The position numbers and the translations under genes are program-made. From Massospora cicadina (taxonomy: Eukaryota > Entomophthoromycota > Entomophthoromycetes > Entomophthorales > Entomophthoraceae), in NCBI GenBank assembly GCA_022478985.1, contig JAKSZP010014468.1, forward strand, positions 186,001 to 250,000: 64,000 nucleotides of DNA, given 5' to 3'. The notes below the pieces were generated by a model. The model did no database searches. It worked only from the letters and a program-made list of their open reading frames with translations, and was not told the origin of the DNA. Position 1 is the first letter of the stretch. Each line of letters starts with the position of its first letter. Shown piece by piece: positions 1-10,121 of this stretch.

Positions 1-984
1 TAGGAGAAATTGCCCCAATTGATTCTTTATTTCTTTTTTAATAAATACAGTAACCTTTCGCTGTCCTTTTTCTTCTCTACTATTAACAACCTATCTCTCA
101 ATTGCCTATCTCGCTTATATACAGCGGCTTCAGGCGATACTGCTCTCATGGCTTGGGCTATTCTATTCCGCCAATTCTCCTCAAATTTGGCTAATTATTC
201 TCTAATCCCCTGTCACCCTATCTGTAGGCAAATTTACTTTATATTTGTCGAATGTTGACATTGCCTTATCACCTTATTGCCTTATATAGAGGCAATCCAA
301 TAAAACCTGTTAAATCCAATAAAAACCCATTATATCCCAATATTTCCTTGTCTCAAGACTCACAAATAATTGTATCTGATATCATTCTCGTTGGATTCCA
401 CCCTAGCTGTCCCACGATTATTGTCCAGTCATATCAGAATTGTGACAGTAGGTAATTCCAGTGTAGCTTTAAATTCATCCAAAGTATCTCTAGCCACCTC
501 TAGGTTCAGCTACTCAACTAACCTGAGGAGTAATTTTGGAGTCATCTCTGAAATGGCTGTGAAGGCGGTCAGCATATTTAGCGGAATTTTCGCTTTTCCC
601 ACTAGAGTTCTTAGGGTCCTCTCTTTGGAGTCAGTCTCTGTATAGGGCTTAAATTCACATTTGTGAGTCTTCAACTCCTCAACTTGCTTAATCAGCTGCT
701 CTATACCTTTGCTAAATTCTCATAATTAAATGCAATCTGCTTCATGTTCCATGATCTAGAATAATATCTCTCAAACTAAATATCCTTCCTTTTTTCTTTA
801 ATGAAGTTACTTTTCCTAGTAACTCATTGCCAAAACTAGAGACATTTTTGACTCCTTTCTCAAGCTTGGTAACTCTCTCCTCTAAAGCAGAGAATTATTG
901 TTGATCCGCAGAAGACAAGGAGTTCTAGTTGATGGTTGCCAACTCTGTCTAGATTTTCCTTAACTCATCCTTGTATGACACCAT
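1..984 (-). pseudogene. Ty3/gypsy gag 5' part, element A2 (broken)
   Basis: This is the start of a gag polyprotein of a retrotransposon running off the left edge of the window on the minus strand. The likely start codon is the complement of 982-984 (MVSYKDELRKI, then a stop), just inside the PBS at 1012-1027. The stretch that decodes as EERVTKLEKG followed by VKNVSSFGNELLG is also found, in nearly the same DNA, in element A on the plus strand near 42280-42370, so the two are one family. The N-terminal region is polar and heptad-like, as in many gags. Several in-frame stops within the first 60 codons show it is dead. The family assignment rests on gag, PBS and LTR matches. No pol of this copy is in view. 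Confidence 0.7.
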
Positions 985-1011
985 GTTCTATTATATTCTA
1001 CTCAGCTAATC

Positions 1012-1027
1012 CCTGTAGTGAACACCA
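1012..1027 (-). other. Primer-binding site of element A2
   Basis: The minus strand reads TGGTGTTCACTACAGG, one change from TGGTGCTCACTACAGG in element A. It lies between the gag start and the LTR end, as a tRNA primer-binding site should, and its complement ends in ACCA like a tRNA 3' end. Confidence 0.75.
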
Positions 1028-1179
1028 ATTTTTAAATTTCCCTAGGAACTTAGCTGCTCGTTCACAAATATTAACCCTAAAATGATAACTGCACAGGTTT
1101 TATGTGTGCAATCCTTGCTTGTCTTATGATACGGTATATGATTGATAATAGTATGAAGATTATTATCCATAATTGTAAA
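1028..1179 (-). repeat. 5' LTR of A2, U5-side fragment
   Basis: This is the PBS-proximal end of an LTR of family A. In the minus direction it matches the end of the element A 5' LTR near 42060-42139 (shared motifs around AACCTGTGC and the TTAGGGTTATC block). LINE-1 inserted after position 1179; the rest of the LTR resumes at 6418/6436 and ends at 7381. Together the two pieces give about 1.1 kb, the same as the 1.12-kb LTRs of element A. Confidence 0.75.
1162..1179. repeat. Left target-site duplication of LINE-1
   Basis: ATTATCCATAATTGTAAA is repeated exactly at 6418-6435. It lies inside the A2 LTR and directly abuts the LINE 5' end (CTTTTCTCTC). Confidence 0.9.
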
Positions 1180-1273
1180 CTTTTCTCTCTCGTTGCAATC
1201 ACTTTTGCAACATTTATTCAATTCATTCTGAAAAAAAGTTTGATAATCTCACTGAGGAGAATAGTTGATACTC

Positions 1274-2671
1274 ATGTCAGGGAGCAGTTGGGCAAGTAAG
1301 GCCAAGGGCACAGGTGTTGGCCCCACAACATCTAAAGTTCACAAATGCCCTGGTGAGCCTGGAGGATTAGATAAACTTAACAAAAAACTGGCAGTAACCC
1401 TTTCCCCGGAAATTTTAGCTTGGCAAGCGCGATGCAACCAGTACATCAATATGCCACAATCCCAACCACTCTTGTTGGTGGAGCACAGAGTACAGATATT
1501 CCTGGATATTCAGCAGACGGCTCTCTGGAAAAAGTTTTATGGGGATGTGCACACTCATTTCCTGAACACAGTGTACATCGCACCTCATTCCATGCCACAC
1601 GGTTGGCTGGATCTAGGTTTTGAGAGCAAGGAAGTGGCAGATGAAGCTGCAATGGTGCATGTTGTGGTAGACCTCCTGGATGGTCAGCGGGTCATCAAAA
1701 CTAAGTGCACCTGATGGACAAAATTAAATCAAATTTTCATCGCATTCAACTTACTGCCCACTATGGTCAAATGCATGTACTCGGACAACACCTGAAGGTT
1801 GGTCTTGCCATATATGGCGAAATACAATCCTTCAAAATGCAGCGCTTTACGCTGATGCCAAACCTGTGCACTGGCAAAGCAATTGCAGTCCTAGCCCCAG
1901 CCAAGGGGATAGCAAAGGATCTAACCCAAATCCTGCATACCGCTTTTGTCAACATCAAGGAGCATGCCATCCACCCTTTCAGGGTCACTGTGGACAGCGC
2001 ACCTCCCATCTGCACCTTTTGTGACGCTTTTGGCCACAAGGCGCACACCTGCCCCTCCAAGGAGGGCATCACATTCCAATAAATCCCTTGGATTCAATGT
2101 GCGGTGGTGAGGCCCACTATGAACTGACTGCCAATACAAAGTCAGCCTTCCCATGGGGACCGCAGGGCTGCTACTTACTTGTAAAGCCAATATCCCCTCA
2201 AGAGCAGAAGAAGGCCAAACAGGCCCACAAGGCAGTGGCCAAGGAGGCGGCCAAGACCACATCCACTATCCCGCCTTCCCAGCTCCAGGAGGACATTGAG
2301 ACTTTTGCCGCAAAAGCAGCTTGCAAATCTCTCAGCCAATCAGATTGGGCTACAGAAGCCGATTGGGCTGCCCAAGCTGAAATCCTGATGGGCGATCAGT
2401 TTCACCTGACCAATGTGCTCAAGCATCAACTGGAACCAATCAGTCTCCAACCTTCCTGCTGACATTCTATTTTCAAGCGGTGGTGCACCACAAAAATCTT
2501 GTCCTGCAGCGGGGAAAAAAGCGAAGGCAAAAGCCAATGCAAACTAAACTGCTAAGGCTACCCATACTGCTGATTACAATGCATCACATACTCAAGGCGC
2601 TGACAAGCGCCATGAAGAACAAGAGAAGTCTGAAGGGCTCAGGTGCCCTTCCACTTGCACCTAAGGTGTGA
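1274..2671 (+). pseudogene. LINE-1 ORF1 (CCHC nucleic-acid-binding protein), frameshifted
   Basis: ORF1 of a LINE is the RNA-binding, gag-like partner of ORF2. The start ATG at 1274 (MSGSSWASK) is supported by the same start in LINE-2 (minus strand, 15222). The reading moves through four frames: about 1274-1714, 1705-2082, 2088-2462 and 2480-2671. Near 2010-2060 there is one zinc knuckle, CTFCDAFGHKAHTC, exactly CX2CX4HX4C. The part before it (RVQIFLDIQQTALWKKFYGD and following) is alignable to LINE-2 across its length. The C-terminal third is Ala/Lys/Gln-rich. It ends with TGA at 2669-2671, whose last base is the first base of the ORF2 ATG. At least three frameshifts make it a pseudogene. 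Confidence 0.85.
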
Positions 2672-5600
2672 TGGGTGGAGCCTTTACTTTAGGGATGTTG
2701 AACATCACCAGACTCAAGGCCTCGCCATCCTGGGCTAGGAAACTGAATTTTTTACAACAAAATTTACCCGTGGATATCCTGGGCATTCAGGAGTTTACTG
2801 TCTGCGCGGTTCTGAGGACACATGGAAAACCATGCTCCTCCCTTCCCTCTCCTTCTGGTCAGAGCACTATGGGGTGCTATTTCAAAAGAACAATAATTTT
2901 AAATTTTTATTGTCTGAATCCTTCCTTAGTGGCCACATCCTCGTTGTCAATTATTTGTGGGCTGATGAAGCCATGCTATCATCAACATTCACGCCACAAC
3001 CTGTGCATGAGAATGTCAGGAATTTTTTCATCAGTCAATTCCATTCTGTTAACCCACTGACGCTTTTGTCATTGGTGACATGAACTGTTGGTTGAACCTG
3101 TCTACTAACCACTGGCCTTTCTAATTTTTACTGCCACAGGGACACGTTGAACTCCGCGTCCTCAAGGCCACCCTAGGGTTGGTCAATACTTTTCCGCGTC
3201 ATGCTCCACTTCTCAAAAACATGTCGCGCCCCCACGTCCACAATGGCCAGTTAAGGTCCATGTCCTGCATCGACCTTATCTTCGCGCTGTTGAAATTTTG
3301 TACCTGGATTTCCCATTTCACTACAATGAAGATTGATTTCTTCAATCACCGGATAGTTTTGATATCCTTTAGTCTATCCAACCCAGCAGCTCAAGCTCTG
3401 AGTTGGTGCAAACTTCGCCCAGCCAAAATTGTGTTGCCAAGATTTTCCTCATGGATGGAAGCTGCAACCATGGCTCCGGAGTTTATTGTACCACTTTGCG
3501 CTGATCCAATTTCCACTTAGTCTGCCTACAAAGCGGACACAATCCACCAGGATCGCTACCTTTCCTCCTGAAACTCACGATCCACCTCAACGGTCATCTC
3601 ACGCGCTCTGGTAGGGTTGGCCCACCTGGAGTCCAACGTCCCAGCCATGGGCTACAGCCCTGCTTGGGGTCGCAAGTGGGTGGAAGTAACCACCCACCTT
3701 AACGCTCTTGAGAGACAACACAAGCATCAGGTTTGTGTTCAGTACAGAGATAAACACATAACAGCAGCCGACGCTTGCTCCACTTTTTTGAAAATTCTTT
3801 GCACCGCGCCAGAGCTTGGCCTGTACACAGGTGCAAAGGTCAGAAAATTCCATAGCGGATAGGCTGGCTGAAGTGGCAATCGAGATACAAGACTATTACT
3901 CTGAATTGTACCAATCTAACCCAATTCCGCCAGCTAAAATGGCAAATTTTCTCGATAATGCACACATCCACACCATTTCCTGTTTCCCAGATTTGATGAA
4001 TTTGATTACTCCAGACAAACTCTGGTCTGTCGTCCACGGTGCACCATATAGGAAATGCCCAGGCCCTGATGGCATTCCTTATGAATTCTATAAAAAGTAT
4101 TTCAAGTATTTATCCCTACTGTTGCTTGCCTCTCTTATCCAGTGCCTTTTGGAAACGCGCCTCCTATCAGGAGGGCAAGAGGCCTACACCATTACGCTAT
4201 TCAAAAAAGGGGATAAGCTAGACTTGGCCAACTGGCGCCCCACTTCTCTAACCAACACTGATACTAAAATTTTTAATAAAATCATGGCTAACCGTCTAAG
4301 GATTGTTGCCTCTGCTATAATCTCCCCAGAACAATTATTTTTTCATACCCAGAAGGCCGATTTGGGACATCGTACACACTGTGGCCAACGCCTGTCAGTC
4401 CACGGCCTCTGGTGCACTAATATTTTTAGACCAACAGAAGGCCTATGATAGAGTTAGCTGGGATTATTTCAGGGCCTGCCTTAACGAATTCTGCCTACCC
4501 CCTTGCTTCATCAATTGGGTGATGTTGCTCATGGAATCTGTCACAATGGCTGTGCGTGGCCCTGGCTTCCTAATGGAAGTAGTCCACCCTCAAAGGGGCT
4601 TACGCCAAGGGGACCCTCTCAGCCCACTATATATAGCTTCAGCCTTGACCCACCTCTTTGAAACATTAATACCCACCTCACTGGAGTCCATGTACCAGGC
4701 CAAACCCCAGTCAAGATGATGGCGTCTGCAGACGACTGTGTGGTTTGGGTGTCTAACAATCATGATGCACGCACGCTTGAAGCTCTTATCCAGGTTTACT
4801 CCAGGGTAAGTAATGCTGCACTCAACGCCTCCAAAACCGAGATCATTCTCCTTGGTCAGTATCAAGCCCGCTGAGCCTCAGCGCCCTTTTTCCAATCCAC
4901 CCCTTCAGCTAGTGCACGCGCTTACTTACCCTGCCCAACCCACACCGCCGCATTTGTGCTCCCCTTTGTGCCAAGCCCCACCGTTGGGCCAGTCCGCCAT
5001 TTGGGGGTGTGGTTGGAGGCAGGCGAATATGCCTCAACGGTGATGGAAAACCATATTCTGAATAACGTGATGAAACGCATAGCCTCCCTCAGAGCCCGTC
5101 CTACTTCCCTTACCGGCAGGGTTGTACTAGACAACTCTATGCTCCTCTCCAAAGTTTGGTTTGGGGCCCACGCCATCACTTTCTCCCCAAGTTTCGTCAA
5201 ATAACTGTATGCCCCTCTTCAAGGGTGGCTTAGGTTGGGCCGCCCACCGCCAGTGCGACTGGAGGTCATGTTTGTCCCTCACCATAGTGGAGGTATCGGC
5301 CTGCTCAACTTTGAGGCCCATGCTGCCAAAAACCTGGGCACCTGGATCGCTGTCGTAACCAACCCTACAGTTTCAGCCCAACACTGGTCCCGCGCGGCCC
5401 ACTCCAACTTCTCCCGCACCCTGAGCATCACCAACCTGTCCCACCCAAAATTTGTTGAATCATCTGGCTTCCCATCCTTTGGCAGCAGGTCCACATGGGA
5501 CAACACCTCACTTCAAACAGATCCTCCTCTCCATGCGGAGCGCTGAGTGGAGGATTCATATTTGTGGGCACACAGCCCAGAGGGGGCTCCCCTCTCCTCA

Positions 5601-6348
5601 GTTCAAACAAGAGGTACAGGGACTACCCATACTGAACGGTTTGATACCCGCGAGGCCCCATATCTTGTCCAGGGTGGACTATCTGGACATGATTGACATT
5701 CCCTATCCCCTTGATACCCACAAAGCCATTTGGAAGTACGCCAACCACCCTCTTCTGCAGCCTCATATTTGTTCCCATGTGTGGTGCTTCTTGCAATGGG
5801 TGTCTCATACTGCCAAACGCTTTAACGCTTTACACTCATACTTTGTCTTGTGTGGTTAGTATGGAACGCTGTTTCACTGCCTGGAAAAGTGCCCTCCATC
5901 TAAAGCGATATGGCGTAAGGTACAACGTCTGTTTTGCCAGAATCCTGCACAGCCCTCCAGTTTGTCTAGGGATATGTTTTCTTTATCAGTGAACTCCCCT
6001 CTTCCACCCTCCCTCCATGCTTTAGTGGTCGCAATCGCCATGTGGACTATCCACAAGATTGTCTTGGATGCCATCTCAGGCTCCACCGCCACCCTCTAAG
6101 AGGCGGTCCGCCAGTTCCAGTCCACCTAGTGGACCACTTTTAGCGTGGATGTTTGGATACCTCCCACCACGTCGCCACCAGTTGGTCTACTCCTGGTTCC
6201 CAGTTTGGTTCATCAACTCTTACCCCTTCTTACACACGTGCTCAATATTGGCGCCTGCCCCTATACACGTGACCCCCTCCCAGTAGTGGCGTTCCCGCTG
6301 GCAACAGGAGACAACATTAGCTTCTCGTGGTGCCCTCCTACTATATGA
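2671..6348 (+). pseudogene. LINE-1 ORF2 (endonuclease/reverse transcriptase), frameshifted
   Basis: This would nick the target and copy the LINE RNA at the nick. Domains in order: an AP-like endonuclease from about 2690 (ILGIQEF, later GDMNCWLN), a linker, and reverse transcriptase from about 3990. RT motifs visible are the fingers CPGPDGIPYEFYK near 4060, FLDQQKAYDRVSWDYF near 4420-4470, and RGLRQGDPLSP near 4595-4625. The catalytic box near 4725-4750 reads SADD, where LINE-2 keeps FADD. A C-terminal CX2C-type motif near 5840-5890 reads LCG, then H and C, as in zf-RVT domains. The stop falls at 6346-6348. At least eight frame changes and some stops are present, so it is dead. The longest intact piece (3816-4448, about 210 aa) covers the linker and RT fingers. 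Confidence 0.87.
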
Positions 6349-6417
6349 GTTTCATTTTCTTTGATATCTTTTTCAGAAGTATCCATCCCCTGGTCATCTT
6401 TCCCCGCAATGATTAAA

Positions 6418-6435
6418 ATTATCCATAATTGTAAA
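6418..6435. repeat. Right target-site duplication of LINE-1
   Basis: Exact second copy of the 18-bp sequence at 1162-1179, marking the LINE-1 3' end. Confidence 0.9.
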
Positions 6436-7381
6436 GATCACAAAGTATCTGGTCCAACGCTTGGCCAATATTTCTCTTCAAAAACAATTGATATCCCAAG
6501 TAGGGATTTATTTCCTCAACTTCTTAACTTGATCCATGCTCAGATCCTAGTTTATGGCCTTTCCTTTGGTGACATGAAGTTGGCAGCAATTCCCATCTCA
6601 GCTCATCTTCTCTTCTCAGGATCCTTAATCCTTACTCTTTATCCTTCTAAAGAGTCTCCAATTTAAGCCACAGCAATAACTTCCTTGAGGATGAGTAGAA
6701 ATAATATTAATAATGGATTCTGCTAATCAACTTCTTTTTATTAAAAAATTATCAGGGGAATTTTTAGTGGAAATTCAGCGTTAAACCTCAGTTGGTGCCT
6801 CAGCGATGAAATGGCAGCCGTTGAATTTTAATTACCCTTTGTCATCTCAACAGCAATGGTCTTCCACATCCTGGTTAGAATTCCTTCATCAGAAATCCTT
6901 GAGACCTATAAAGGAAATTGTCAGAATGTCACTAACGTTTTCAAATCTAGCCAGTGAATCAACCATATCTGGCAAGTGACCTGCTTAGGTAATGGGACAT
7001 GTTACCCATTAAGGCAGGCTGAAAACCAACTGATCAATTTTCTAGTTGCAGGAAGCATCACTTGCCTCACAACTTGCTCTCTAAATCTACAATCAGTCAG
7101 TGATGAAACCTGACCAATCTTATTTGGTACACCAGATAGTTAATCATTGGTTAACTATCAGATGCCCCATTTCATTGGAAACTCTGCCCGACGAGATCTT
7201 AAGTATTCACCCAGATTGATCCCATACAGATCTAAACTAGGCGAATTGCCTAGAATCCCCTAAACACATATTAACATGAAACTGGGACCAACCATTATCT
7301 AATTCACTCGCTATAGGAATTTTCCCCTAGTAATCCATGGTAATCTAGTCAACTGGAAAGGTGGGAAAAAATCACAACAAT
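6418..7381 (-). repeat. 5' LTR of A2, U3/R-side remainder
   Basis: This is the reverse complement of most of the element A LTR. For example, the TGGCAAGTGACCTGCTTAGG block near 6970-6990 answers to the plus-strand CCTAAGCAGGTCACTTGCCA block near 41410-41430. The outer end is the complement of TGTTG at about 7377-7381. Right of it the sequence changes abruptly to the LTR of element B. The other end of A2 is outside the window, so its TSD cannot be checked. Confidence 0.8.
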
Positions 7382-7758
7382 GGTCTAAAGACTCTTAGAC
7401 ATCCCACTGTAACCTAGATCAGCCTAGTGGAAAGTGTATTACTGACACAATTATTTAGAGACATCATCTCCTCTGACATGTCTAAATGTATCTGAACCAT
7501 TGTTCCTCTTGAGCAACAGTAGAACATAACAAGGCATTTAATACCACTAATTAGGAATTAATTTTATTGTAAATTGATTAATATTAAAACTAATTTTGAT
7601 TAGACCAACAAAGCCCCAGATCCTTGGGTCATTAAGTTAAATATGATTCAGCATATCTGCTGGACCTCAATCCTAAGTTATATTTGTACTTAGAATATTT
7701 TCACTCATTAATTGTTGATCCAAAGATTAAGATCAAGTCAATAATAAACACTTAACCC
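7382..7758 (-). repeat. 3' LTR of element B, truncated by A2
   Basis: This stretch is collinear with 18345-18725, the right-hand B LTR. Shared blocks include GACTCTTAG followed by CATCCC, ATCTCCTCTGA, CTCTTGAG, CCTTGGGTCATTAAGT and ACTTAGAATATT. Only the inner part is present, because A2 inserted at 7381/7382. A G-rich run on the minus strand (complement of 7759-7767, GGCGGGG) directly inside it could be the polypurine tract. Confidence 0.7.
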
Positions 7759-9480
7759 CGCCAAGACCACAAAGTGGATTGTAATATTCTTTATTGATCA
7801 CAATGTCCAAATTCTCAAAATCCTCAAAGTACAATCATTACCTCAGTAGCCTTTCTGCCCAGGATAGATGTACCTTCCACAGGCTCAATTACTCATTGCA
7901 GAGCTCTATTTTTCAATTCAGGCATTATGCCTTTTCACTGATTGTTTCTTTCTCCAGAATTCTCCCCTTATGTAACTCACTCGCCTGTTTCTAAAGTCCA
8001 TTACAATGGCTGCTTCCCCAGAATTTTTGGCCCTTTCTTAATCAGCCAGGTCAACGCTCCTGGTGCCAAGTCTTTTATGAGTTTAAAATACATCAGCAGG
8101 GCCTCAATAGTCATTAATTGTACAAAGAATTGCATTTCTTCCCTAGGCATTCTTCTTCAGACAACATCTGTGAAAGCTCAAACTACTCCAACTCCCAAAG
8201 AAAGGGCATTCAGCTCTGATGACAACGAAGCTTCCAATAATATAAATAAAAGTTTCTTATCAATTAATTGTTGATACCTTTCCATTTTTTGATTATTATT
8301 ATTATTCCCTCAGTTACTTTTTTTTCTATTTTCCCATTTATCCTTTTAAATCCTTTATTATGATTAAAGGAACTTATTGCGAAATCAATTCATAACCCAA
8401 CTGCCTTGATCCTTAGTAGAGTATATGTCTTTGTATGATTTCTCCAATACAAAACTAGGGTTCTTTACAAAGAAAGGTCAACTTGTGCATGCGGCCCAAC
8501 TTATGGGCTCAAAGTACACTATTATATCTCCTTCCTATAAATTGAACATGGCAACTCAATTAGAATCATTGTCCCTCTACTGCTTCTTTTTCAGCTTTAT
8601 CACGTTCTGATAATACTCAGTCTGCAACCTGATCAAATTCTTTGCCAGCCGTTCAACATAGTTTATAGTGCTAACTGCCTCAGTTGAATTTAGTGCTGAA
8701 TAAGCAATGGGAGAAGAGCTGACTATTTACCCTACTGTCGGACGTTTGCCCTCCCAGCTACAATATAAGAATGTTGTGAGTCCAAATAGGCTGAGAAGCG
8801 GATATGTCAGACATTTACTAGTCCGTAATATGATAACAATTTTGAATAATAATGAGGAAATTGGCCAAAAGACCCTGGCCGATTTTTGTTGGAACACTGC
8901 TTTCAGGGTAACACTAGTTCAGATGCCTTGCAGGCAATTAACACTAATTTTAGCAGTCAGATTACTCCAACTTTGCAGCGGACTCTGGGGCGTCCATCAG
9001 ATGGATCTCCCCCAGCCCCTACCAGTCCCATTAAAGCACCTATGCGGTGACCACCCCCTTTTATAGGCGTGGCAGGGGTTTCCTAAGGAGCTATATTTTT
9101 TGTGAAAGGGGATTGGCCAAAATATATTAAGTCATTACCACATGGGTATGTCTTGCCCAAGATAAACCCCATTCATCTTTCAGCCTAAGTGAAGTGAGTT
9201 TGCCAAGCTTCAATAGGCTAATTTCACACATTTTCTATTTTAGTTTAGTCTAAGCTGTTCCAAACTTATTATTGAACTTCCCTCAAACCTTGCTATAGTT
9301 AAATACTGAATGATCTGAGATCAAGAGGTTGCGTTTTTTCCTCTAACCCCATCTGGGTTTAATAAGACTTTAAAACCCCTAATTTCATAAGTTTTTTAAG
9401 GTTTTTAAGTATTTTTATTATAATCATGGTATCAACCCCAATATTGGATTTCAGTGGAATAAGCACCAAGCGAGCATCTT
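7759..9480 (+). other. Plus-strand coding-like debris between B integrase and 3' LTR
   Basis: Element B is minus-strand, yet this 1.7 kb holds its longest open frames on the plus strand: 7942-8274 (110 aa) and 8707-9066 (119 aa). Pieces look protein-like, for example PTPKERAFSSDDNEAS near 8190-8240, ALSRSDNTQSAT near 8593-8630, and LQRTLGRPSDGSPPAPTSP near 8980-9030. The pieces lie in different frames, with intron-like signals between some of them (CTTTTTCAG before 8592; CTAAC then CAG near 8668-8681). I do not recognise a family. It may be a degenerate extra gene carried by B, a captured host gene, or another insertion. An AT-rich stretch with a TGGTATCAA motif at 9427 could be the end of a copia-type LTR, but I find no partner LTR. 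Confidence 0.35.
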
Positions 9481-9509
9481 CTGCTCCCAAAATCCAACAA
9501 ATACAAAAG

Positions 9510-10035
9510 TCAAGTCATAGAGTTTCTAGTTCTTCTATGATTTCTGATTTTCAAACGCAAAAACAGTAGCGCCAATAAGGGTAGCCGATGGCGCCATGGC
9601 TGCGTTTTGTATAATATGCCAACTAGGGTGATGTTCACTCGTTCTACAATACCATTAGTCTCATGGTGGTACAATGTCAATAACAACACACCTTTGATAG
9701 ACATCAGTTCAATCAAGTGTTGCACCATCTATGCAGAGAAACTGTTTCATTTTCCATCAGGATTTTCTGGGGACATCTGTGCTTGTAGATGATATAATCA
9801 ATGAGAACTTAGCAGTAGTCAAGGCCTCATTATCTCATATTACTTTCACTTCCACCCATTTCAAAAGATGGTCAATAGCAACATTGATAATTTTAAACCC
9901 AAGCTGCTTACAGTCAAGGTGCTGACAACATCAGACAATACCATATTCCAGGCCCAGTCAGGTTAGATTAATTGATATTTCACATCTGACTTCATAGGCT
10001 TTGCAATTTGGCAAGAAAAGCATTTTTCAAACACC
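9510..10035 (-). pseudogene. Integrase fragment of Ty3/gypsy element B
   Basis: On the minus strand, 9510-9728 decodes as HHETNGIVERVNITLVGILY and following. This is the end of the integrase catalytic core, where Ty3/gypsy integrases have a YHPxTNGxVERxNxTL motif carrying the third acidic residue. The reading continues rightwards with breaks to 10035. There LINE-2 interrupts it at its left TSD, and B resumes at 15336. The tyrosine and glutamine of the usual motif are altered, and stops are present, so it is inactive. Confidence 0.7.
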
Positions 10036-10053
10036 TTGAATATCTATTTTCAT
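10036..10053. repeat. Left target-site duplication of LINE-2
   Basis: TTGAATATCTATTTTCAT matches TTGAGTATCTAATTTCAT at 15318-15335 with two differences in 18 bases. Confidence 0.8.
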
Positions 10054-10121
10054 TTAATATATTGCGAGGAAGGCTGACCATGGGACGGACACTTCCAAAT
10101 TTGACCCAAAAGAAACAAAAC

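Larger units (their letters stand above)
1180..6417 (+). mobile_element. Full-length LINE, copy 1 (LINE-1)
   Basis: This is a 5.2-kb non-LTR retrotransposon with 5' UTR, ORF1 (CCHC gag-like) and ORF2 (endonuclease, reverse transcriptase, C-terminal zinc motif). Its limits are fixed two ways. An exact 18-bp duplication (1162-1179 and 6418-6435) flanks it. Its first bases CTTTTCTCTC and its last unique bases (GCAATGATTAA) also match the ends of LINE-2 at 15314 and near 10054 on the other strand. The 3' end is a short AT-rich tail rather than a long poly(A). It sits in the LTR of A2, so it is younger than A2. The exact TSD contrasts with frameshifts throughout both ORFs. The clade is not assigned; the layout fits the L1/Tx1/Tad/I groups. 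Confidence 0.9.

Noticed and set aside
1265..1714. Single ORFs of the LINE region as separate small host genes.
   Set aside because: They follow one another in the order of LINE ORF1/ORF2, align with the second copy, and are bounded by LINE TSDs.
9420..9480. TGGTATCAACCCC at 9427 as a copia primer-binding site with an LTR to its left.
   Set aside because: There is no second LTR in the window, no copia gag or pol beside it, and only the first eight bases match the usual initiator-Met site.
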